Part shown: piece by piece, positions 11,047 to 24,400 of the stretch
Position numbering within the stretch: position 1 is the first letter of the stretch
Layout: every line of letters starts with the position of its first letter
Assembly (NCBI GenBank): GCA_030490835.1
Contig: CM059971.1
Span: 74,790,224-74,854,223, forward strand
DNA from: Annona cherimola
Lineage: Eukaryota; Streptophyta; Magnoliopsida; Magnoliales; Annonaceae
DNA length: 64,000 nucleotides
Direction: 5' to 3'
Translations under genes and position numbers: made by a program
Notes under the pieces: generated by a model
Seen by the model: only the letters and a program-made list of their open reading frames with translations
What the model was told of the DNA's origin: nothing
Databases searched by the model: none

Positions 11047-13019
11047 TTCAATCTGGTTACACACAAATGAGACAAATATGTATATATATATCTCTCTCAA
11101 TTACATAATCATGAATTTTTTTTTTAAAGTATTCATGCCCAAATTGTTTTTCCCCCTCACGTACGGATGTGGGTGACCAAACCCATAAGCACACGTTTGC
11201 ATGAACTGATGATGTTAGGACTTAGGAGCACCGTCCGCTTCGCATGCAGTCACGCAAGTATGCAACCCTCAGGAATTGGCCGAATGTAGCCAACACCGAT
11301 TGCACCAATTGCAACTTGCCCATTTACGATAAGGCTTGAAAAAAGCACACACACACACACACAAAATCGATGGCCAACACACATATATTAAAAAAGTAAT
11401 GATTAAAATTGTAAAATCGTATAATAACCGAAAAATAAAATTATTATAAAAACATACGTATCACATCAACTATTGACAAATAAAATTCTTGATAGAATTA
11501 ATTCATTAATGAATCTATGTTGGAAGATAATGTGACCAAATTTAATTTTTCTTTCAAACATGAGATTTATCTGCTTTATGACCTTGACTTTTTCTTGCTA
11601 CAACCTATATTATTAATTAGGACTATTCGCGCTGCCTTCCCGTATTTAAAAGCTTCGCAAAATTTCCCATAACTATTAATTTTTGGAGAAAACCTCACTT
11701 ATAAACTTTGTTTGCAAAAAATGCCATTTAAATTTTACTAAATTGTGTGATCCACGTAATATTGATAATAGCCATGTCATAACATACTTATCTCTTCCTT
11801 ACCTGATATTGATGTTAAATGGGTAAAATTGCACTAGATCGATCCCTCGCTTTTTCTTTTTTTTTCTTTCTGAGCCGAATTGCACGTTTGTGTCACTGTT
11901 TCCCTTCACGAATAGCGGCAGAGAAAGTGACTTTTTAATTACCCAATTTCATGCGAGGGAGGGCCGTGAAAATCAGCCCCATGCAAATGTCGCTAATCTA
12001 TTTGGTATATTCATTTTGACTTCCTACCAAATAAACCAATCACCATGCAATCGGATCTTTCTAGAAACATGGGTGAAGGGAAATTAATTTGGTGGTAGCA
12101 GTAATATAGTCTTTGCTGTCCACGCCGCAGTATTCAAATGTTTCTAAATTTCAGACGCAAGAATCAACGACTAATTTAAGAAATAATAATTTTCCACGTT
12201 GGATCACCACAGATCAACCAACGGTTTGGATTATCTATCCATACACTACAAAATTTTTTAGATATGGTCACCTTTTTGAAGACATTTTAATTTGGAACGC
12301 AATTGCCCAGAGTTTTCTTACTACTTGTAATCTAATTTTATTAGTTTCATAAAAATGTAACTAAGTGTTATACTAACCAAACATTACCTCGCAAAAAGCA
12401 ACTAAATATTTATGGCTAAGGGGCTGTTCGCCTGTAAAAGAAAGACTTGAATGAGATGAAAATATAATCATGTATGCTACGAGAGAAAAGTGTTATTAAA
12501 AATATAAAAAGTTGTATGAGAAAACAATTTTTTCATGCAATATCCTACTTCCAATCCGTTCAACACACCTTTTCACATAACTATGATATTTTTTAATCAT
12601 TTCTATATACTATTTCATACAATTATACCCTTTGCTTTTAATTATTATTCTTATTTTTCTCACATCATTCATTGGTCTTTTTCAAATTTTTTCTCACAAC
12701 AACTTTTCAACTGTTTTTTTCACATTACCTAACATACAATATATTAAAAATTAAAATTTTTATTTTTTAATGTAAATGGAGGCTGTCGTTACAACCTAAA
12801 GTCAAAATCATAACCCCACACATATTAATGTCAAACCCCTTAGCCATGCAAGTGTCAACTTTAAAAAGAGAAATCTCATCTTATTTGCATCTCATTCAAG
12901 ATTTTGAATGGTTTGTAATAAGATCGAAATAATCAACTATAGCTAAAATGCATCCAATGGAGTCAAATGTATGTTATATGCTACTAAAAAATTAGAGTTT
13001 TGTTTCAGCATACCAAATG
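11047..13019. other. Intergenic, no gene recognised
   Basis: AT-rich DNA with an (AC)n run at 11345-11363. The 12425-12760 stretch resembles the Tourist-like family in reverse orientation (aatcatttctatatac, ccctttgctttt) but without clear ends. Short frames here look fortuitous. Confidence 0.4.
11345..11363. repeat. (CA)n microsatellite
   Basis: An uninterrupted alternating CA run of about nine units. It is a simple repeat. Confidence 0.95.
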
Positions 13020-13265
13020 CAAAATTCTTTTTTAATTTTTTTAAAATTTTTTTATAACATTATTGATCTAGGTGTGTTTAACTATATATTAAGTTTTATT
13101 ATTTTTAAATATGTGTATATATATTTTTGAATTTTAATAAAATACGAGAATTTTAGTTATTTAAAAATGACTAAAATCCTCTTATAATAACTTGAGTTAT
13201 AAATTAAGTATACTTAGATAACAATTTTTAAAAAGTGAGTTATGCACCCAAATACATTAAAATTC
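13020..13265. mobile_element. Foldback element, family C
   Basis: Arms centred near 13150 are reverse complements: 'gaattttagttatttaaaaatgac' continues into its own complement. The outer arms carry the recurring wording 'ttaactatatattaagttttattatttttaaatatgtgtatata', shared with 28370, 29310, 45009, 45215 and 56760. Non-coding. Confidence 0.55.
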
Positions 13266-16200
13266 AAATGCATCTCAATGTATAGAAACATTACACAAAA
13301 AATTGCCCACCTAAAGTTAAAATTTGTTGCTATGGTCAATCCTAGGTGATGCTTGGTATCTTACAAGCGTAGAAAACCATGGCATGGGTGGGGCATATCT
13401 CACAAAGTAATCATTTACTCTATCATAATTATATTTTTCACTTTTTTCCTGTGTTCTAATCATTTTTTTATAACAACTCTTAATTATTCTGACTTTACCC
13501 TTATTATTTTCTGTCAACGATTTTCAAAATATTTCATTTCTCGTTTTCTACTTTATTCCACAATCTCATGAAAATATCAATTACCAAATACCTCTTAGTC
13601 ATGAATGTTAGGAAGCTCCCTAGTTCTTTTTTTCTTGTTATTATTATTTTTAGGCTGGAGATTGAGCCGAGTTGATTAATGTCAACGCGCTTAAATCTAG
13701 GGAGAGCGGCCAAATTGTAGTCCCAAGCCGAGCCAAACAAAATGATGGGGATAGGGTAGGGGTAGACGTAGAGGCTAGCTAGACTAGAAAAATATATATG
13801 GCTCTAAAGCCAAAGAGATAATCTATTTTATGGTAACAGTGGCAAAACCTTGTTAGAACTTAGAAGCATTCATGTTTATCCACGTCAGCAGCCTATGACA
13901 TGTAAACAGTTGCCTTAGGGTCTTCTTCCATTTGCAGGCCACCATATCCTAAAATTCATCGGCATGAATGCACCTCCAATTGACTTTTTTGTTTGGTGAT
14001 GCAATGGGAGGGTTTCAACTCCATTTTGACTTTGTGCATTGGTAATGAATGGCAGTCACCTCCCCTCCTTTCATCGTTGATGGTAACTCATAATAATAAT
14101 TGGAAGCTTTATCCCAAATGCTCCATCTTAAATCAAGCTAGTAATTGAAATAGAGTTTGCTTGAAGATGCATATCAGATTCATAATAGTTATGCTTGGCA
14201 TGGCAGGACATGAAAGGATACAATATGGAAGATGAAGTTAGAAATTGTCTTTTATGTGCTCCAAGATTATCGTCTAAGCTTATGAATACTTGGATCTTCC
14301 AAAAGGGAATCTAATGATGTGTTCCAAAATTTAAGGTAACATGTATTAAATTAGTAGATTTACTAGTTTTTATGATTTGGATTTTATCATGCACTTATCC
14401 TAAATTTTCTTACGTGCATAGCTCTTCACAAGACTGCAAATATGTTAGATGGTTAGATGAATTAAAGGTGTCAAACTCGGTTCATGATGGCTATATTGGA
14501 CTAAATAAGCACAAGGAAATCTAGAAAAGAAATGATGTCTTACTTTCAAGAATTAATAAGTTGTGTTAGTGGTAGAAACGCGTCCTTTGCAGAGGTTGTA
14601 GAGTGCTCTCCTAGAACGAAAAGATAATTAGTATAAGAAGAAAACAAGAAGTCACTTATTAAAAAAGTTGGATGCAGATATTAGCTCAAAATCCTTGCTT
14701 CATTCTTCCTCTTATCTTTTATGATTTCTTCATAAGTCCTTTTTTGATCATCTTGATCCCCTTTTATCATGATTGCGAATTGGATTTGTCGTTGATGCAT
14801 AGATAATTTGTTAGTGAGTTGGTAGATTTTGCTATGTTAATTAAATACTTTTGTAGATCGATGGCATTTATGATCAATGTGGTTGCCCATTAGCAGTTAA
14901 GTGACTGGCTATAATCCATGTTTTGAGTGATGTGGCAGGTGGTATTATCCATCTCACCACTCATGTTCCTGCATAATCCATGTGATATTATAGTCCATAT
15001 GTAATTTGTTATGGAAGTGAGATATTAATAAAGCACTAGTGGGTTGTGGGTACTTAGGTATCTTAGCAATTTCCTTGATATATATTTTTACTAAGGTTTG
15101 TTAGCGAATATTAGATATTGAGCATTGGAGTCATAACGGGTGTTGTTATCAACAATTTTATAAAGAAGTTTTAAAAAATATGCTTTCAAGTTGGATTAAA
15201 TTCATCTGATTTTAAGTTGACTTAAAATGATTGCTAGATAGTTATATATAATCATTCATTTAGAAATGAAGAAACAACTTTGAAATTAGTATATAACTTA
15301 AAGAAAGTTATTATATTAGTTTTATAGTTTAATCATATAGGGTCTCTACAATAGTTGGATTTGTATGAAACTTGTTTCTTAGTTAAATAAATAATTTTAA
15401 ATACAATGGTTGAAGTAAGTTTTACATAACCATCAAAATGAGCCCCGAATGGAGGGGTTTTGCATGTTCATAAGTTGGATAAGATGAGAATATGTAATAA
15501 AAAATATTATTGTGTATTGGAAATATGCTAAGTTATAGAGAATGTAAAAAAATTACTTGATGATTAAGAATAAATAATTATTTTTTTGGAACGAGAAATA
15601 TGTTTTTGGAAAATGCGATATTTCATCACATTTTCATCCCATTGAAATTGTTCACAAAATTAACTGCAAATCATAGAATCACTTTCATTGAATTGGAGCC
15701 AAATTTTACTTTAGTTTAATATTCATATAAAGGGTAAATTTTAGCATCACAAAATACTATTTCTATCAATTATTCGTTTACGATATTTATTTATCTTATA
15801 TTCAGTATAACGAAAAGATTATAATAGTTTATTTTAAACTTCTAAAATATCCCTTTGCTTGACCTTCATCAATCAGTCATGTGATCACTGTTGTTCATTA
15901 TTAGCTATAATTAATTATGGAATTATGAGTTATAAAATAATTCTTAGTGCAAGTTTGAATCAAATTGTGAGTTATTTTTGCTCAAAATTGGTTATTTATA
16001 AGAAGAAATGAAATGTTTTAATCTCCTTTTTTTATTGTAATTTTATAACTCATCCAAAAGTATATTTTCTTATTTTGCTTAACGAAATTTTTAAAACTTA
16101 AATAGTGGGAGACTACACTCCTAATACAACCGAGCCAACTAGCAAGTGCCGGGCTAAGCCCTTGGTGGCGAATGTTTTAATCTCAAGTAGTGATTGATAA

Positions 16201-16566
16201 AAAGTGACGGAAAACTCATCTACATGTCCCCACTCATAAGAAGATTGGATCACACGTTTTCGCGGGGAACACATGCTTATCCTAAATCGACAACGCACGG
16301 AACTCATTTTTAAGTTTACTTTCATTCTGTGGTCCTCATCCACAAAAAAAATCACGAATAATAAAATAGGATTTTTGCAAAACAGACCTTGTGAGCATCT
16401 ACGTTTTGTCATTCTGCAAAATAGATCATGCATTGCAAAATGTCAAAAATGTGGGCTATACCTCGGCTACACGTGAGGTGAACCTGTTCAAACAAATGTG
16501 TCCCGTGCTTGAAGATGGTGTGAATTCAAATCAACTCATGTTGCATATATAATTATTATTTAGTTA
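13266..16566. other. Intergenic, no gene recognised
   Basis: A 3.3-kb AT-rich stretch. 13400-13580 resembles the Tourist-like family in reverse orientation. About 15230-15430 carries half of a family A foldback (tttgtatgaaacttgtttcttagt). 15470-15660 pairs with 9540-9735. 13800-15100 has nothing I can assign. Confidence 0.4.
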
Positions 16567-16848
16567 GGGTACGTTTTGAAAGTGATAAAAGTTTTGATGA
16601 AAAATTTTTATTGTAAAAGTTTTTGAAATGTGAGAAAATGATGTAATATGATAAAGATAATGATGAAGACCGAGTAATAAAGAAAATAAAGTTACAATAG
16701 ATATGTTACATATATGAATAGTTGTGTAGAAGTGATTAAAAAGTAAAATAGTCGTATACGAAGAAGTGAAAAATAATTAAAAAATAGAGTAATTACGGAA
16801 AGTAAAAAAAATTAATTTGAAAAGTCTTAAGTGTTGCCAAACACCCCC
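16567..16848 (+). mobile_element. Tourist-like (PIF/Harbinger) MITE with TTA target duplication
   Basis: A 282-bp element lies between direct TTA copies at 16564-16566 and 16849-16851, the 3-bp target duplication typical of PIF/Harbinger elements. Its ends are inverted relatives: GGGTACGTTTTG on the left against GGGGGTGTTTGG read from the right. The interior is AT-rich, non-coding, and shared with several other copies in the window. Confidence 0.7.
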
Positions 16849-18065
16849 TTAATGAAATAAGTGTATACAAATTATGCACGTATAATTATTAATTAGTTAA
16901 TAAGTTCATGCAAATTATGCACAACCCTTATTTTATAAAAGTGCAAAATCAACATAATAAAATTTTTTGATGGGTATTTATAATAATCTCAACTAATATT
17001 CCAGTTAGGCTCATGAGACATTTTTACAAATTTCATATAATATTTTAACATATATCTAACAATATTTTTAATTTTTCTATTCCGTGGACACTCCCATGAA
17101 AATCAGAGAAACCGTTGCCACCATGTATGGGAACTATGTTGCCCCTTTGATAGCTAGATGGGTTACCACGACGTTGCCTGTATCTTGGCATCAATGCAAT
17201 AAAATTATTTGCTTTACATATTATTTTCAGAGCTATTAATTCAAAGTCAAAATCATCTAAAATCGCCAACTAGCACCGCGTAATGTCAGTGTTGCGTGAA
17301 AGATGAGTGGTGATGGCTCGAGTCTTCTTAACTTTGATGAGAGTATCTACCGAAAAAGAAGATAAAGAATATTGTTAGAATATTAAATGAATTATAAAAA
17401 TATCTCAAGTCCTGATTTTAATATACATACCTATAAAAAAGTCTAAAATTTGATTTCTTTATGTATTATGTTTCTATAAATTATTATAGTATTTTAATTT
17501 ATTAAAAGATGAATTAAATGATTTCATAATTTACACATAAAATAACTTTTATGTAATTATTTAATTTTTAAGTAAGTGCGACTCACTCAATACTTGATTG
17601 AAACGATTTTTTATATTATGATAAAACAAATATTTTAAATAATACAAAAAGTTACACATTAAGTTCACCGCCAAACTGACCCCCATTAAGAGGTTCGAAT
17701 AAAATTTTGTTCCTCTGAAGCGCAACCATTATATATGCACACGGGCTACAGGTCGATTTCTCATAAGCTGGGAAACAAATCTGGCGCCCGCCTATCTACT
17801 CGCTACCGTGTATCAAATCAAACAAATCGTCGACAGTTGAAAAGTTGAAACTATTTTCTCCAAAAAGCCACTTCCCTTTTCCCAATTGCCAATTTTCTCC
17901 AGCCGAACCAATGCCTCGGGAAAACACCAACGGCAACAAAAATAAATTAATCAGTAAATCAACGAGAGCAGCGGGCAGAGCAGAGTGGAAAAAAAATATA
18001 TATGTATGTATATTTGTAATATTTTCCTGTAAAAAGAAAAATAAAAAACGAGAAATAGAAAAGCA
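16849..18065. other. Upstream region of CTP synthase
   Basis: AT-rich to about 17690, then more balanced DNA that forms the upstream region of the CTP synthase gene. No further gene is recognisable. A 74-codon - strand frame at 17269-17045 matches nothing known to me. Confidence 0.45.
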
Positions 18066-18074
18066 AAACCCTAA
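18066..18074 (+). promoter_or_regulatory. Telo-box (AAACCCTAA)
   Basis: An exact AAACCCTAA motif lies 72 bases upstream of the TATA-like element. Telo-boxes are common in promoters of plant housekeeping and cell-growth genes, which suits a nucleotide-synthesis enzyme. Its activity here is inferred from position only. Confidence 0.5.
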
Positions 18075-18145
18075 TAACTGAAAAATCTTCCCTCCCTTTG
18101 AAAATAAAGGACAGAGCAGCCACCAGCAGTAGCAGCGGCAGCTGC

Positions 18146-18153
18146 TATAAAAA
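18146..18153 (+). promoter_or_regulatory. TATA box of CTP synthase
   Basis: TATAAAAA sits in a GC-richer context, 330 bases before the start codon. Transcription would be expected to begin about 25-35 bases downstream, near 18175-18185, in the sequence preceding the GA repeat. Confidence 0.6.
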
Positions 18154-18260
18154 CCCATCCAAACGCCTTTGGTTTTTCTCACTCGTCGAATCTACCTCAT
18201 CCGCCTCGCCGAACTCTCCCGCTTTGAAAGAGCAAGCGAAGCGAGCGAGAGAGAGGGCGT

Positions 18261-18263
<3 letters not shown>

Positions 18264-18297
<34 letters not shown>
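18264..18297 (+). repeat. (GA)n microsatellite in 5' leader
   Basis: An uninterrupted GA run of about 16 units, preceded by a shorter GA-rich stretch at 18243-18256. GA/CT repeats in leaders are frequent in plant genes and can bind GAGA-type factors. It would lie within the transcribed leader if transcription starts after the TATA box. Confidence 0.9.
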
Positions 18298-18298
<1 letters not shown>

Positions 18299-18315
18299 CG
18301 TTTTTGCAGGTTCTT

Positions 18316-18416
18316 GTAAATTTTTTTTTGGGTCGAGTTTTCCGAAACCAGGAATGGATTGAAATGGCAGCGTTTGTGCTTCTGCTCTGTGAGTCTGTTT
18401 TTCTCATCTCTTGCAG
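18316..18416 (+). other. Possible intron in 5' leader
   Basis: A GTAAAT donor at 18316 and a pyrimidine-rich TTGCAG acceptor ending at 18416 bracket 101 T-rich bases. Splicing would remove two upstream ATGs: 18354, a two-codon frame, and 18364, an out-of-frame frame overlapping the true start. A later acceptor at 18442 is also possible. Confidence 0.35.
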
Positions 18417-18475
18417 CGTCTTCTTCTCTTCGGTTTTGGCAGGATTGGAAGGGAGAAGCACGGAGAAGCGAGGAA

Positions 18476-21400
18476 ATGAAGTACGTGTTGGTGACGGGAG
18501 GCGTCGTCAGCGGGCTGGGGAAAGGCGTGACGGCCAGCAGCATCGGCGTCATTCTGAAAGCATGCGGCCTGCGCGTCACCTCCATCAAGATCGGTCAGTC
18601 GTCTCCTCGCTTCTTTCTTCGACTGATTTTTTTGCCGTTTCTCGATCCGTTTGGCGGAGGAAGTCGAGAGTGGGAAAATGAGGATGCTTTTATTCGTTTG
18701 TGGTTTTAGACGGGTGCCGGAGAGTCGGTTTGAAACGGAGGGGTTTGAACTCGTCTGCATGCGGGTCTTGAATCTCGATGCTCTGTTCCCTCTGGCGCTC
18801 ACACATTACTAATACTCATTCATAGCGTATTTGAAATCCATGTATTTGATTGGGCCGTCGCTTATGCTTTTGTACTTTGGGATAGCAATTAAGCCGTGTT
18901 GGAATGCGGGGCTCTGGCGATGCTGTTGTTTTCTTAGATTTTTGTGGACACTTTTGTTGTTGGACTTGTACTGCGGTGGATTCTTGCTTTTATCCGGCAT
19001 TCCTAATGCACATGCTGAATAATGCATTTGCTGGTGGATTGAACCTCATGTGGCTGGCCATTGCTCCAAAAACCAGGATAACTGGTGACAGGTTTTATAA
19101 TCATACATTACATTGTTCCATTTTTCAGATTGCATCCTTCATCTTGCAGAAAATTCCTCGTTTTCTGTTGCAAGGTCGAGTGCTTGTTCTTTGAAGCTTT
19201 CGATTCATGAAATATTTTATGAATATCTGCCTTTTGGTCATGTTGCCCCTTTCTAGTGCCACTGTACTGTGCTGAATGATGAGAATGATCTTGTTGTGTT
19301 TGCTTTGTGAAACTGCTCAGACCCTTATCTTAATACCGATGCTGGAACGATGTCACCATTTGAGCATGGGGAGGTGTTTGTCCTAGATGATGGTGGTGAG
19401 GTGAAGTGCTCTCTCTCTCTCTTTTAATTATAAGCGGTATTTTAGCGGCTGTTCTTTCCCAATTTTCATGTTCATTTTCAATTGCAAATTTCGATCATGA
19501 GGTTGTATTTTGTCTCTTTGTTGCCAATTTCTTATGTATGGCGAATGTTTTTGAAAATTTGGTTTTACTAATTTCTGTTCTTTTGTGCTTATTGAATTCC
19601 CCTGAAACTCCTCCTTGTTCAGGTTATTAGATTTTTATGTAAAATCTTTCACAGAGCTCTCTTTCGCCACTGGATATCACAATTTTGGTTGCATCGATCA
19701 ACTTTCCTTGCTGTTCACTGTCTTATCTGTTGTAATTCTCCTGCTTGAGGCTCTACATACTTGTCCTTCTCTATTGATAAATGAATCTGTTTGAAAGAAT
19801 AGTCCACTCAATCTAGCATATTCCTCTTGAAGTTCTTTTCCATGTCCCTGAGACTATTTACTGGAAATGGTCAGCAGTTAAAGAATTGACAACTTTTATT
19901 CGATTTTCTGAAGGTTGACTTAGATCTTGGAAATTATGAGCGGTTTATGGACGTTAAGCTGACACGGGATAACAATATCACCACTGGAAAGATATACCAG
20001 GTAGAATGCTAATTTGGCTTTAGATGTTGGCATCTTATGAATGTCATAGATTTTGAACTGTGTATCTGTTATTCTGCTTGGTCATCCGATCCCTGACATT
20101 CTTTGAGTCGTTTTCTATTGGTGTGCATGGCTGATACCGCAGTCTGTAATTGACAAGGAAAGGAGAGGAGATTATCTTGGGAAGACTGTTCAGGTTTTAT
20201 TTTTTAATACGACATCTCTGCTCTGTTTCTCAACAGGACCCTGGTTTTGTTTTTGCTTCCAATGGTCAAATCAATCTTGAATCTGTATCTTATTTTCCAA
20301 TTCTTAGGTTGTTCCCCACATCACTGATTGCATTCAGGAGTGGATTGAACGTGTTGCAATGATACCTGTGGATGGGCAAGAAGGTCCAGCTGATATTTGT
20401 GTCATAGAATTGGGTGGAACAATTGGTAACAACAAAATATCTTTTCTCCACTCTGGCTGTGGGTTTCATATATTTGTGGTATTTTTCTCCCCATTCTGCA
20501 ACACTTTTATTCTTTTTCATAATGGTTAACATCAGGAGAGTTGTTGATGCAGGGGATATTGAATCAATGCCTTTTATTGAGGCTTTGGGTCAGTTTTCCT
20601 ATCGTGTAGGTGAGTGGCCTATAAATGTGATTCAGAAATGTAGATATACCAGGAAATTGTTTTTATCCTTGAAAACTTAAATATCTAAAAAAAAAAAAAC
20701 TTTGCAGGTAATGGAAACTTTTGCCTGGTCCATGTCAGTCTTGTGCCTGTTCTGAATGTTGTTGGGGAACAGGTTGGTGCTAATGACTTGCTTTTCCATG
20801 CCTATCTTCTCTTTTAAGTGCAAGTGGTCTGACTGAATATTCGTTGTTTTACAGAAAACGAAGCCAACTCAGCATAGTGTCCGTGGTCTAAGAGGACTTG
20901 GTTTGACACCAAATATACTTGCATGTCGCAGTACTACAGTCAGGCTCTCTCTCTCTCTCTGTATCAGTCTGTTTGGGAATCAGAAAAGAGGAGGAAAAGT
21001 AGAATCTGAAACATGGTGGAAATGATGTAACCACATTTGGTGTAATGATTGAAATAAAGTGAAAAAAAAGGGAAAAAAATGGATAGACCTTATGGATGGA
21101 CAAACGTGGAATTATTATTTGGAATACCTTAATGTTTAAAAAGGAATAGGATTATAGGGTTCTTAGGATAAGTGGCGGTGGGTAAATGTCTCATCAGTTA
21201 AGAGCTGGTGGGAAAGGTTGATCTCTTTTCCTTGTTACCAAACAATGCAAATGAGTGCTGTCTTCATCTTACTGTGAAAGCAATATTCTGAACTCCATAC
21301 TGTATTTGGCAGGTGCTGGAGGAAAATGTGAAGGCAAAATTGTCTCAATTTTGCCATGTCCCGGTATGTAAGAGATGAATAATTTCTTGATCCCACTGAT

Positions 21401-24400
21401 AGCTTTAGTTTTGTGGTATGTAAATTGTTAACTGGATTGCAACAACTTCATTGCAGGCAGAAAACATTGTTACTCTTTATGACGTCTCTAACATTTGGCA
21501 CATTCCTTTGCTTTTAAGGGTAGGTGTTTTTGATTGATGCTCAAGTAATATTACTTGAAACTGCAGCTGTCTTGTATTTTGTGAAACTCTTCTTAATAGA
21601 AACCATATCCATTTTTCCCTACCAATTTCTGCAATATTTTCTTAAAATGAGTTGATGTATACTCTCTCTCCGTCCATAGGATCAGAAGGCCCATGAAGCA
21701 ATTTTGAAAGTTCTAAATCTTACAGGGTGTGTCTTATTAACTGATCTGAGTTTTTGTGTTGGACATTTGCTTCAGTGTTCATACCACCTATTTTTTATTT
21801 TAATAATTTGGTTTTTGATATTATATATATTTTTTTGTTTGTTTGTTTGACAGTGGTTCTAAGGAGCCCATGCTGCAGGAATGGACTCAAATGGCCAAAA
21901 CCTGTGATAAGCTGCGCAATCCTGTGAGTTCTAATGTATCTGCATAACTGTTGTTTTGAACTTCAGTTTCTTTATTTTGTTATTACTAATGGTTAATGAT
22001 TGAACTGTTAAGTCCAAATGTATCTGCAGAACTGATGTTTTGAACTTCAGTTTCTTTGTTTAATTATTACTAATGATAAATGATTAACTTGGTTTACAGG
22101 TCAGAATTGCCATGGTTGGGAAATATACTGGTCTTTCAGATTCTTACCTTTCTGTGTTAAAGGTGAGATAATCGCAACTGTTTATATTCTTTTAGCTGTC
22201 TGTGCATTGCTATTTTATTCTTTCCAACCAGTGTTCATGTGATTTCTAGGTATGGGAACATGTGAATATTCCCATAAACTGGCCAGATCATCACAGTTCA
22301 ATTGCTGTACAACTTAGTTTGCATACATATGCTGTGCTAACTAGAAATCATCAACTTGTCTATAATTTGATTAGTGTATCAAACTACAATGTTTTAACGC
22401 TTATGTGAAACTCTGAAGGAAAGGACTGGTTTAAGGAATAGGTCTACAGAACGCATTCATGTTTCCATATGGAGGCCTGAATCTGAGAGCAATGCTTTTG
22501 GAGACTGTTTATATGTCATATTTTCAATAATTTGTCTTGACTAGTTCTAGATGGGTCAGCATAAATTTTGCATCAGGAAAGGAAAATTTTGAGATGTTCT
22601 TTTGTTCAAGAAACACAATTCAAAATCATGGATTTCACTAGAACTGAAAAAGAATCCTGTGGATTGGATGTCCAAACAGATGAGGCAACATAGATCTTTG
22701 TATTTCATTATATCACTATTTAGGCCCAATTTGAGACAGACAGACTATTATTATTGCCAATAATTATTCCTTCTATTGCAATACTTAATTGCTCAAAGAG
22801 AAGTGAAGTTAAATGGTAATGTTCAGTTTCAACGGAATTATGTATAAAAACTACAATACTTAACAGGAAAGGAATAGAAATCTTAGGAAAAACAATATGT
22901 TGATTAGTTATGTGTTTGAACATGAAAAATAACAGGTGAATAAAGTCACGTTGCAAACTATCTCCTGGAATTTAATAAATTTAGTGTATGCCATTTTTTG
23001 CCGATTTACATGTGGAATATTACATGCCTGTGTTTTCTAAAATATTTTTAATTGTTCTACGTGTGGAATTTCACATACCCGTGGCTTGGAAATTATTTTT
23101 AATTATTCTGATTGAATTAAAATGTAAAGTTGTTTACTATCACATAATTAATTAAATGATGTTTAATCATTTGCCAGGCCAACTATTATCACTGCTCTTT
23201 TTATTCCATCATTTGAAAATTAATGCTATTCAGTAGATCAGTTTGGGTATTTCCTTCATATTGGAGAAATTTCTCTAACAAAATATTATTACAAGCAATT
23301 AGAAAATCATACTGGCATTAGCAAATCAAACTGCTATTTTGATGTAAATCCATAATTCCAATTGCTTGCAAGTCCCTTGTCATTCATCAAAGTAGATTAA
23401 TTTGGGTGTAGTTGGTCATCTTGGGAAAATTTTGCATAAAGCCCAACAAAAACTCCTATAAAATTTGAAACTAGAAACTGTTGTATTAAAATCCATACAA
23501 AAGAGTTTTTTCCATTTGCGCAATGAGACCAAATTTGTCCAGTCAAATCAGCTTTAGTTTCTTTATAATCCAGGTTATTCAGAAATTATCAAAAGATGAC
23601 TATTTTGTCCCCAAGATTTACAGTCTTTCAGAAGAGATGATTTTCATTGATAGGTTAAAGAGTTAAAGACCTTAATTGATCAATGCGGACATTTTATCTT
23701 AATCAAACTGATTTCCTTGGACCAAAATACTCACGAATTGACAGTTAAAAACTATTTTTTTTTCTTGTATGGGAATATTCATCTAATTTGCTTTTTACTT
23801 CCAAACCCATAAAATGTGAACAGGAACAGCTGGCTATCCAAAACAATTGATTTTTATTGGGAAGACATTTTTATCACAATCTGTCTCATCGGTTTATTGA
23901 CCGGCAAATTGTGCTCTACACTTGTGCTAGCAACTTGATACATTTAGAACTTGTTGCCTACTATCTTGTGTACCAAATTCTCCTATAACAAACTTTTGGT
24001 TAGAGGTATCTTTAGTTGTTCCGTTGGAAATGATTGGATGCATTGTGCATGTAAAGAATGTTGTATACTGCATATAAAATTGGATTATGCAGTACGTCAG
24101 ATGGAGTCGCAAAATCATAAATATATTTTTAATCAAGTGAATCATGAAACTGTTTGCAGGCACTTCTGCATGCTTCTGTTATTTGCCACAGGAAACTTAT
24201 TGTGGAATGGGTTCCAGCATCTGATCTTGAAGATACAGCTGCAAAAGAGGTTTTTTGACCCAAACTCAAAGATTTCTGTTTGTACTGTTCTTCTTGAGTT
24301 AACAATGAATGCAATGTTTTCCATTTGCAGACCCCAGATGCTCATAAAGCTGCATGGAATCTTTTGAAGGTGAGACGATAACTGGAGGAACTCATTAGTT

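Noticed and set aside
17796..18182. 128-codon - strand frame upstream of CTP synthase
   Set aside because: It is antisense to the promoter region, aromatic/Phe-rich from poly-purine tracts on the other strand, and matches no family.
18169..18681. Open frame of 170 codons overlapping the CTP synthase start
   Set aside because: It is out of frame with the conserved MKYVLVTGG start, encodes the GA repeat and reads through the exon 1 donor. It is kept only as a possible upstream ORF.
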